A stretch of 5,884 nucleotides of DNA. It comes from Actinomycetota bacterium. GTDB lineage: Bacteria > Actinomycetota > Actinomycetes > S36-B12 > UBA5976. Made by a program: the position numbers and the translations under genes. Location of the stretch: NCBI GenBank assembly GCA_947447095.1, contig CANFIL010000080.1, forward strand, positions 1-5,884. The letters are read 5' to 3'. Under the pieces are notes generated by a model. It ran no database searches and was not told the origin of the DNA. It was given only the letters and a program-made list of their open reading frames with translations. Numbering within the stretch: the first letter of the stretch is position 1; the number at the start of each line of letters is the position of its first letter. Below are positions 1-4,231 of this stretch, one piece after another.

Positions 1-106
1 AGGGACGGGATTCAGTTATTTGTTTCGAAAACATTTGTTTTCGAAACTTGTCCCTGGCCACATCAAGTTTTGCTGTCTCCTGGCCACGTCTCACTCGCGT
101 ACACGC
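1..106. repeat. 106-bp direct repeat, copy 1 (may extend past the left edge)
   Basis: This stretch is identical base for base to 131-236, an offset of 130 bp. Identity stops after ACACGC at 106. Since the window begins at the first base of the match, the true left end of this copy is not known. Inside it are an 11-bp perfect inverted repeat (22-32 against 37-47, loop ATTT), an outer pair AGGGAC (1-6) and GTCCCT (50-55), two copies of CCTGGCCAC (53-61 and 79-87), and a closing small dyad GCGT-AC-ACGC (97-106). Open frames across it are interrupted repeats of each other and show no recognisable protein. It could be a non-coding mobile remnant, a structured RNA unit or part of a longer tandem array. 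Confidence 0.93.
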
Positions 107-127
107 CGCTCGTTCGACAACGCTTCA

Positions 128-188
128 GCCAGGGACGGGATTCAGTTATTTGTTTCGAAAACATTTGTTTTCGAAACTTGTCCCTGGC
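128..188. other. Nested perfect hairpin inside the repeat
   Basis: GCCAGGGAC (128-136) pairs perfectly with GTCCCTGGC (180-188). Inside, GTTTCGAAAAC (152-162) pairs perfectly with GTTTTCGAAAC (167-177) around the loop ATTT. A 15-base bulge on the left and a TT on the right separate the two stems. The equivalent structure in copy 1 is at 1-55. No T tract follows directly, so it is not a classical intrinsic terminator. It could act as a cruciform, a structured RNA or a recombinase/transposase recognition site; which one cannot be told from sequence alone. Confidence 0.75.
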
Positions 189-236
189 CACATCAAGTTT
201 TGCTGTCTCCTGGCCACGTCTCACTCGCGTACACGC
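131..236. repeat. 106-bp direct repeat, copy 2
   Basis: Second perfect copy of the 106-bp unit, separated from the first by a unique 24-bp spacer (107-130). Here the left flank can be read: GCC at 128-130 extends the outer inverted repeat to nine pairs. The unit ends in unique A/T-rich sequence starting TTCACCAATT. The octamer ACGCTTCA lies immediately left of GCC (120-127) and again at the right end (233-240), although its first four bases at the right are part of the shared repeat. Zero divergence between copies indicates a recent duplication or ongoing homogenisation. Confidence 0.93.
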
Positions 237-317
237 TTCACCAATTTTTATTGAGTGCCATGTTGAGTTACTGAATATTGCTGTTGCTTTTCGCTAACAA
301 GATGAGTTACGTGATGT

Positions 318-358
318 GTTTCGACCGGCACACATATGTGAAAAATTCGGTCAGAAAC
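318..358. promoter_or_regulatory. Nested dyad centred on CACATATGTG
   Basis: CACATATGTG (331-340) is a perfect 10-bp palindrome. It sits inside a wider inverted pair, GACCG (323-327) and CGGTC (348-352), which continues outward as TTTC against GAAA with one extra base on the right. Such layered symmetry suits a dimeric DNA-binding protein. It lies more than 100 bp upstream of the proposed whiB -35 box, so a role in whiB control is only inference. Confidence 0.35.
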
Positions 359-370
359 GAGTGTTAACAG

Positions 371-391
371 TGTGAAAGATGTGAAAGATGT
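371..391 (+). repeat. 9-bp tandem repeat TGTGAAAGA
   Basis: TGTGAAAGA occurs twice head to tail (371-379, 380-388) and a third copy begins with TGT (389-391). It runs directly into the imperfect dyad at 388-417. It may be a pair of binding half-sites or a simple slippage product. Confidence 0.6.
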
Positions 392-421
392 CCCGAAAAT
401 CGATATTTTGGGCACATTTTT
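388..421 (+). terminator. Imperfect dyad with T run, possible weak terminator
   Basis: The arms at 388-400 and 405-417 pair in 11 of 13 positions around the loop CGAT, and a run of five T follows from about 416. The arms are A/T-rich, so the stem would be weak. No gene reading into it from the left is visible in the window, although one could lie further left. An operator is an equally good reading. Confidence 0.3.
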
Positions 422-452
422 GAAAAAACCTTGATTTTTATGGGCAACCCGC

Positions 453-481
453 TTGACGAAGGGTAATTGCAACGGTGTAAT
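453..481 (+). promoter_or_regulatory. Sigma-70-type promoter for the whiB gene
   Basis: TTGACG (453-458) and TGTAAT (476-481) each match the housekeeping consensus in five of six positions and are separated by the optimal 17 bp. Transcription would start near 488, giving an untranslated leader of about 80 bases before the GTG at 569. It is the clearest two-box promoter in the window. Confidence 0.6.
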
Positions 482-556
482 TTAGAACCAAGCCGCACGC
501 GCAGCTCTTAAGAAATCTAAGAACGACAAGGTACTCAGATTTCGTTGCGCCCGACT

Positions 557-563
557 AGGAGGT
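557..563 (+). promoter_or_regulatory. Strong ribosome binding site deciding the whiB start
   Basis: AGGAGGT ends five bases before GTG at 569-571. The only upstream in-frame alternative (TTG at 545) would place this site inside the gene and add eight residues that lack family resemblance, so GTG 569 is preferred. Confidence 0.85.
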
Positions 564-568
564 ACAAC

Positions 569-829
569 GTGAGCGATTTCGCTCCACTACCTTTCACGGA
601 ACTCGACGTCCTCTCATGGCACGAACAGGCACTCTGTGCCCAGACTGACCCAGAGGCATTCTTCCCGGAGAAAGGTGGCTCGACGCGCGAAGCGAAGCGA
701 GTCTGTTCCTCATGTGAAGTCAAGGCTGAATGCCTCGAATATGCTCTGTCCAACGACGAGCGTTTTGGAATCTGGGGCGGCTTGTCCGAACGCGAACGTC
801 GTCGCCTCAAGCGCGCGCAAGCTAGCTAG
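569..829 (+). CDS. whiB2: WhiB-family iron-sulphur transcriptional regulator (WhiB2/WhmD-like)
   Basis: Encodes 86 residues. WhiB proteins are small actinobacterial regulators that hold a 4Fe-4S cluster and usually act by binding the primary sigma factor. The four cluster cysteines are visible as C23, C46, C49 and C55 (C-X22-C-X2-C-X5-C). They are followed by the family turn GIWGG (67-71) and a basic C-terminal tail, RERRRLKR (75-82), that would contact DNA. Length is typical. WhiB2/WhmD has been tied to cell division and septation in mycobacteria. The assignment to the WhiB2 subgroup rests on gene order (DUF1025, DUF3499 and manB follow, as around M. tuberculosis whiB2) more than on sequence, and WhiB1-type cannot be fully excluded. 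Its stop codon touches the stop codon of the oppositely read next gene. Confidence 0.92.
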   Translation: MSDFAPLPFTELDVLSWHEQALCAQTDPEAFFPEKGGSTREAKRVCSSCEVKAECLEYALSNDERFGIWGGLSERERRRLKRAQAS

Positions 830-1252
830 TTATTCAGGGCCGTGGTAATCCGGATCAACTTGATCTGGACGCATCCCAATAATCATCCCGACATACAGGG
901 CTAAGACATCTCGAATTATTCGATCTAGTTCGCCATCATTCGTGCTTCGCAATTCAATTGGGTGTTGATAAAGCACAACGCGACTTGGATTCCCACGCTC
1001 ACCGCGACCAAGTGCGACATTGCCATCATTGAGAACCAAATCTCGCTTCGAGGGGACTGCTTCCACAGCAATTGAAATCGAGGTCATGCTCGCCGGAAAG
1101 CGAGCCTCAAGATCCCGAACGGCTTGTTCAACAAATCTCGCAAATCGTTTGCTGCGACTTTCATAGCTCGGCGCCTTATGGGGCAACATTGGCCCGCGCA
1201 TGCCTCTGCCATGTCGGTCACGCTTTACGCGTGGCGGCGAGTCTTGAGGCAT
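830..1252 (-). CDS. Zincin-like metallopeptidase-family protein (DUF1025 / Rv3259-like)
   Basis: Encodes 140 residues, read leftward. The N-terminal part MRGPMLP followed by a SxSxRF-like stretch (18-37), the segment VVLYQHPIE (92-100) and the ending QVDP (131-134) match what I recall of the M. tuberculosis Rv3259 family, which belongs to the zincin-like PF06262/DUF1025 group. Where metal-binding members carry HExxH, this protein has R114-D115 in RIIRDVLALYVG (111-122), so zinc peptidase activity is doubtful and it may be a degenerate structural or regulatory member. The ATG at 1252 has TAGTCT ending six bases upstream and no Shine-Dalgarno site, fitting a leaderless message. An internal ATG at 1201 begins MRGP, where I recall homologues starting, and is a real alternative (123 residues). 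Location presumably cytoplasmic: no signal peptide or membrane segment. Confidence 0.82.
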   Translation of the reverse strand: MPQDSPPRVKRDRHGRGMRGPMLPHKAPSYESRSKRFARFVEQAVRDLEARFPASMTSISIAVEAVPSKRDLVLNDGNVALGRGERGNPSRVVLYQHPIELRSTNDGELDRIIRDVLALYVGMIIGMRPDQVDPDYHGPE

Positions 1253-1263
1253 AGGTCAAGACT
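1240..1263. promoter_or_regulatory. Inverted repeat AGTCTTGA-N8-TCAAGACT over the DUF1025 start
   Basis: AGTCTTGA (1240-1247) and TCAAGACT (1256-1263) are perfect 8-bp arms with an 8-bp spacer. The dyad covers the minus-strand ATG (1250-1252) and nearly all of the proposed minus-strand -10 hexamer (1259-1264), and lies just upstream of the plus-strand DUF3499 promoter. A bound dimer could therefore control both divergent genes. Operator function is inference. Confidence 0.45.
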
Positions 1264-1264
1264 A
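1259..1264 (-). promoter_or_regulatory. -10 box of a leaderless promoter for the DUF1025 gene
   Basis: Read on the minus strand this is TAGTCT (TANNNT), followed by six bases and then ATG at 1252. That spacing puts the transcription start at or beside the first base of the start codon. No clear -35 box is visible. Confidence 0.5.
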
Positions 1265-1271
1265 GGTCGGC

Positions 1272-1277
1272 TATCTT
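1272..1277 (+). promoter_or_regulatory. -10 box of a leaderless promoter for the DUF3499 gene
   Basis: TATCTT fits TANNNT and ends seven bases before the GTG at 1285, with no Shine-Dalgarno site in between. It lies only eight bases from the opposite-strand -10 box, so the two promoters would overlap and compete. Confidence 0.45.
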
Positions 1278-1284
1278 TGCGAAT

Positions 1285-1626
1285 GTGGGATCCCGCCGTT
1301 GTTCGAAGCCGTCGTGCAGTCATAAGGCTGTCGCGACTTTGACCTACGTCTATGCCGACCAGACTGCAGTTCTTGGCCCACTTGCTACTTTCGCCGAACC
1401 GCACTGTTACGACCTATGTGAGGCGCACAGCGTCAAACTGACTGCACCACGTGGCTGGGATGTGGTGCGCCTAGCTCCAGACCCCGAGGCGCTCAAGCCC
1501 ACAGTGGACGATCTTGAGGCTCTAGCCAATGCTGTGCGTGAGGTTGGTCGAGTTGAGCCAGCCGACACGATGATCGAGGTAAATCGCCGAGGTCATCTCC
1601 GAGTGCTTCGTAACCCTGACGAATAG
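1285..1626 (+). CDS. DUF3499 family protein, putative zinc-ribbon
   Basis: Encodes 113 residues from a GTG start. The N-terminal half carries the family core: RRCSKPSC (4-11), AVATLTYVYADQTAVLGPL (15-33), a DLCEAH segment (43-48) and LTAPRGWDVVRL (52-63). I recall the same blocks in M. tuberculosis Rv3258c and other actinobacterial DUF3499 proteins. C6, C11, C45 and H48 form a plausible CX4C...CX2H zinc site, with C41 as a spare. The C-terminal 50 residues are more variable and charged. No signal peptide or membrane segment is present, so it is presumably cytoplasmic. Function is unknown; the zinc site is inference from the residues. The start is set by the family-like beginning and by the TANNNT hexamer seven bases upstream. 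It shares a 32-bp divergent gap with the DUF1025 gene and precedes manB by 69 bp. Confidence 0.9.
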   Translation: MGSRRCSKPSCSHKAVATLTYVYADQTAVLGPLATFAEPHCYDLCEAHSVKLTAPRGWDVVRLAPDPEALKPTVDDLEALANAVREVGRVEPADTMIEVNRRGHLRVLRNPDE

Positions 1627-1647
1627 CCCCAAAGTTATCCCTCGATA

Positions 1648-1658
1648 GGTGTTACACC
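1648..1658. promoter_or_regulatory. Palindrome GGTGTTACACC upstream of manB
   Basis: GGTGT and ACACC are perfect arms around one T. It also lies within a wider pair ATAGG (1645-1649) and CCTAT (1660-1664). It sits 37 bases before the manB start codon, a position suited to an operator or activator site. No regulator is identified. Confidence 0.35.
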
Positions 1659-1660
1659 GC

Positions 1661-1686
1661 CTATTGGCCTGAATCCTCGCCAATAG
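1661..1686. promoter_or_regulatory. Inverted repeat CTATTGGC-N10-GCCAATAG at the manB promoter
   Basis: Perfect 8-bp arms at 1661-1668 and 1679-1686 flank a 10-bp spacer. The right arm overlaps the first half of the proposed -10 hexamer (1684-1689), as a repressor site would. As an RNA hairpin downstream of the DUF3499 gene it lacks a T tract, so it is a poor intrinsic terminator. Confidence 0.45.
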
Positions 1687-1689
1687 ACT
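1684..1689 (+). promoter_or_regulatory. -10 box of a leaderless promoter for the manB operon
   Basis: TAGACT (TANNNT) ends six bases before the ATG at 1696, and no Shine-Dalgarno site precedes that ATG. Spacing is identical to that at the DUF1025 gene. No clear -35 box is seen. Confidence 0.5.
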
Positions 1690-1695
1690 TACCTC

Positions 1696-3093
1696 ATGCG
1701 TGATTTGTCGGCTCTCATCAAGGCCTATGACATTCGTGGCGTCGTTCCTGAGCAATGGGGTCCTGATTTAGCTCGCGAAGTCGGTGTCGCTTTTGTTGAA
1801 GTTCTTGGCATCCGATCGGCCGACGGTGGCGCTGGAAAAGTTGTTGTCGGCCACGACATGCGTCCCACTGGTCCAGATCTTGTCGCATCGTTTATTGATG
1901 GCGTGACATCGGCAGGTGTAGACGTAGTCAATATCGGTCTGTGCTCAACGGACGGCTTGTACTTTGCATCAGGCACGCTCGACATCCCAGGCGCTATGTT
2001 CACAGCAAGTCATAACCCAGCTGAATACAACGGCATCAAATTGTGTCGTGCTGGCGCTGCGCCTGTTGGCCAAGATAGTGGTTTGGCAAAGATTCGTGAA
2101 CTTCTGGAAACGGAAAATCTTCCTAAGCACGATGGACCGATTGGTACAGCAACTCACAGCGACATGCTTGTGGATTATTCCGAGTACCTTCGCAAACTTG
2201 TTCCACTCGAAAACATTCGCCCGCTCAAAGTTGTGATTGATACCGGAAACGGCATGGGTGGATTCACAGTTCCTGCTGTTCTAGGCAATCAAATTCTCGA
2301 CGGGCTGCCACTCGATATTGATCCGATGTATTTCGAGCTAGACGGAACTTTTCCCAATCACGAAGCAAATCCCATTGATCCCGAAAACCTTCGCGACTTA
2401 CAAAAACGAGTTCTCGAAGTTGGCGCAGATATCGGTCTTGCCTTTGACGGCGATGCGGATCGCTGTTTCGTTGTTGATAACGAAGGCCAGATCGTTGATC
2501 CATCAACGTTGACTGCGCTCATTGCAACTCGTGAACTTGCTAAGGATCCTGGCGCAACAATCATCCACAACTTGATCACCTCAAAGGCTGTTCCTGAAAT
2601 CGTGATCGAAAACGGTGGCACTCCAGTACGAACCCGAGTTGGTCATTCATTCATTAAGGCAACGATGGCTGAAACCGGTGCGATTTTTGGTGGCGAACAT
2701 TCAGGCCATTTTTACTTCCGTGATTTTTGGAAAGCAGACTCAGGGATGTTGGCGGCTATGCACGCGTTGGCTGCACTTGGTGAGACACCTGCTGGAACCA
2801 CATTGTGCGATGTGCTTCGTCCCTATGCGCGTTATGTAGCAAGTGGCGAAATCAACACGACGGTTTCGGATGCCAAGGAAGTGATTGCCAAGGTGAAGGA
2901 AGTCTCGCTGGCAATGCCCGGATTCGTGATTGACGAGCTCGATGGCCTCACGGTATCTGGAGACACGTGGTGGTTTAACTTGCGTCCAAGCAACACAGAA
3001 CCATTGCTTCGATTGAACGCAGAAGGCAATACGGTTGCTGAAATGGAACGTACTCGAGATAACGTATTGCGAATGATTGCGGACTTCTCATGA
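1696..3093 (+). CDS. manB: Phosphomannomutase / phosphoglucomutase family enzyme
   Basis: Encodes 465 residues, the usual length of a bacterial alpha-D-phosphohexomutase. It interconverts mannose-6-phosphate and mannose-1-phosphate, possibly also the glucose phosphates, in the cytoplasm, supplying GDP-mannose synthesis. All family signatures are present in order: YDIRG (11-15); the phosphoserine loop TASHNP (103-108) with catalytic S105; the magnesium loop DGDADR (251-256) with D251, D253 and D255; the sugar-binding loop GEHSGH (333-338); and the C-terminal phosphate-binding loop RPSNTEP (430-436). The enzyme therefore looks intact and active. The start beginning MRDLSALIKAYD fits the family. 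The last codons overlap the next gene as ATGA (3090-3093), implying translational coupling with the SIS isomerase. The manB name, rather than a general phosphoglucomutase, relies partly on this neighbour. Confidence 0.95.
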   Translation: MRDLSALIKAYDIRGVVPEQWGPDLAREVGVAFVEVLGIRSADGGAGKVVVGHDMRPTGPDLVASFIDGVTSAGVDVVNIGLCSTDGLYFASGTLDIPGAMFTASHNPAEYNGIKLCRAGAAPVGQDSGLAKIRELLETENLPKHDGPIGTATHSDMLVDYSEYLRKLVPLENIRPLKVVIDTGNGMGGFTVPAVLGNQILDGLPLDIDPMYFELDGTFPNHEANPIDPENLRDLQKRVLEVGADIGLAFDGDADRCFVVDNEGQIVDPSTLTALIATRELAKDPGATIIHNLITSKAVPEIVIENGGTPVRTRVGHSFIKATMAETGAIFGGEHSGHFYFRDFWKADSGMLAAMHALAALGETPAGTTLCDVLRPYARYVASGEINTTVSDAKEVIAKVKEVSLAMPGFVIDELDGLTVSGDTWWFNLRPSNTEPLLRLNAEGNTVAEMERTRDNVLRMIADFS

Positions 3094-4217
3094 TTAATGA
3101 TTTGAATCTGGACGATGCACGTTATCTATCGGATGCCGATCCGGGCGAAATGCTTGTTGCTGTTGCAAGCTCTGGCGCACAAATTCGTCGATCCATTCAG
3201 GTGATCGATCGCGATGCGCTGAAGTCTGTTGCAAGTGAAGGAAAGCCGCGCGCAATCATCGTTGCGGGCATGGGTGGCTCAGGCGTATCGGGTGAAGTGC
3301 TCGCTGCAGTAGCTGGTCCGTCATCCTCGATTCCAATCGTGGTTGAACGCACACATCATCTGCCTGGCTGGGTATCACCAATCGACATGGTCATCGCAGT
3401 TTCCTGCTCTGGTTCAACGGAGGAGACATTGTCAGTCGCTGACGAAGCCGGTCGTCGTGGGGCTCGCTTGGTCACTGTCGGTGCGGCTGGAAGTCCGATC
3501 GAGGCGATTAGCAATCGTTCGGCAAGTAGCGTTCACCTAGCTATAGATGCCCAGGGTCGTATGCCACGTGCTTCGCTATGGACAATCGCAACGCCGTTGT
3601 TGATGTTGGCGAACGAACTTGGTGTCGCAGAAATAACTGATACTGATCTTGAAGTGACTGCAGATTTGATGGATCAAATTTCTGTTGAATCGGGCGTTGG
3701 TGTAGCAACTCTTGAAAATACTGCAAAGACATTGGGATTGAGTATTGCTGAGTCGCTTCCAATGTTGTGGGGTACAGGCGCCATCGGTCGTGCAGCCACT
3801 GGGCGATTCATGGCACAGCTTGCAGAGAATGCAAAGATGCCAGCGATCTACGGTGGACTTCCAGAAGTTGGCCACAATCAGATCGTGGCATTTGATGGCC
3901 TGCTTGCTAAGCGATCTGACGATGACCTTTTCCGCGACCGTGTTGATGGCGAATCTGAGCGCTTGTTGCATCTTGTTTTGATGCGCGATGATGCGGAACA
4001 CGAAGCCGTGACAAAACGCGTGAATGTCATCAAGGACATCGTGGCCGATCGCGGCATACCGATGACTGAACTTCACGCACGTGGCGAACATCGTTTGACG
4101 CGTTTGGCCACACTCACGGTATTGACTGACTGGGCAAGTGTTTACGCAGCAATTGCGATGGGCATCGATCCAACCCCGATTGCTCCCATTAACCAACTAA
4201 AAGCCGGTCTGGCTTAG
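3090..4217 (+). CDS. SIS-domain phosphoglucose/phosphomannose isomerase family protein
   Basis: Encodes 375 residues, resembling the bifunctional PGI/PMI family (SIS domain followed by a bact-PGI_C domain) and the actinobacterial Rv3256c/TobH-type proteins. Visible blocks: GMGGSGVSG (60-68) and SCSGSTEET (105-113), forming the SIS phosphosugar pocket; PRASLW (159-164), with the arginine expected to help catalysis; LPEVGHNQI (257-265), containing the glutamate (E259) expected as catalytic base; and GIDPTPI (358-364) with K371 close to the C-terminus. Small differences from the usual pattern are SCSGST where SYSGNT is common and EVGHNQ where ELNHNE is common. The likely reaction is fructose-6-phosphate to mannose-6-phosphate and/or glucose-6-phosphate, feeding ManB. 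Activity is inferred, since some actinobacterial members may be degenerate. Start overlaps the manB stop; no separate strong ribosome site is seen. Confidence 0.85.
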   Translation: MINDLNLDDARYLSDADPGEMLVAVASSGAQIRRSIQVIDRDALKSVASEGKPRAIIVAGMGGSGVSGEVLAAVAGPSSSIPIVVERTHHLPGWVSPIDMVIAVSCSGSTEETLSVADEAGRRGARLVTVGAAGSPIEAISNRSASSVHLAIDAQGRMPRASLWTIATPLLMLANELGVAEITDTDLEVTADLMDQISVESGVGVATLENTAKTLGLSIAESLPMLWGTGAIGRAATGRFMAQLAENAKMPAIYGGLPEVGHNQIVAFDGLLAKRSDDDLFRDRVDGESERLLHLVLMRDDAEHEAVTKRVNVIKDIVADRGIPMTELHARGEHRLTRLATLTVLTDWASVYAAIAMGIDPTPIAPINQLKAGLA

Positions 4218-4220
4218 ATC

Positions 4221-4224
4221 GAGG
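4221..4224 (+). promoter_or_regulatory. Ribosome binding site of the cation transporter gene
   Basis: GAGG, extending as GAGGTAAG, lies seven bases before ATG at 4232, within the 14-bp gap after the isomerase stop. It supports this start and an operon arrangement with no separate promoter. Confidence 0.7.
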
Positions 4225-4231
4225 TAAGTCC

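Larger units (their letters stand above)
237..568. other. Gene-free region between the repeats and whiB
   Basis: No convincing gene was found in these 332 bases; the open frames are short and lack ribosome sites or recognisable motifs. Visible structure, left to right: TGAGTTAC twice (264-271 and 303-310); a nested dyad at 318-358 built on the perfect palindrome CACATATGTG (331-340); a tandem TGTGAAAGA (371-379 and 380-388); an imperfect 13-bp-arm inverted repeat around CGAT (388-417) followed by a run of T; then the whiB promoter at 453-481 and an untranslated leader of about 80 bases. The region resembles a regulatory upstream area rather than coding sequence. Confidence 0.6.

Noticed and set aside
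152..177. LexA/SOS-box-like reading of the inner hairpin stem
   Set aside because: The Gram-positive SOS box needs GAAC-N4-GTTC; here the inner bases are AAAC-ATTT-GTTT, wrong in both half-sites, and no SOS gene follows.
1..236. CRISPR array
   Set aside because: Only two copies are visible, the repeat is 106 bp (far longer than CRISPR repeats), there is a single 24-bp spacer, and no cas genes are present.
20..297. Overlapping plus-strand open frames of 68-84 residues across the repeats
   Set aside because: They simply translate the two repeat copies in different frames, giving duplicated peptides with no family resemblance and no ribosome site.
248..472. 74-residue open frame on the minus strand in the whiB upstream region
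   Set aside because: No recognisable motif or ribosome site, and it runs through palindromes and tandem repeats; it is best explained as a chance frame in A/T-rich non-coding DNA.
545..568. Upstream TTG start for whiB adding eight residues
   Set aside because: The AGGAGGT site at 557-563 would then be inside the gene; it is ideally placed for GTG 569.
1661..1686. Intrinsic terminator for the DUF3499 gene
   Set aside because: The hairpin has no T tract after it and overlaps the manB -10 box; an operator fits better.
3576..4196. 206-residue minus-strand open frame opposite the SIS isomerase
   Set aside because: It lies entirely antisense to a well-supported gene and shows no protein family features; it is a shadow frame.
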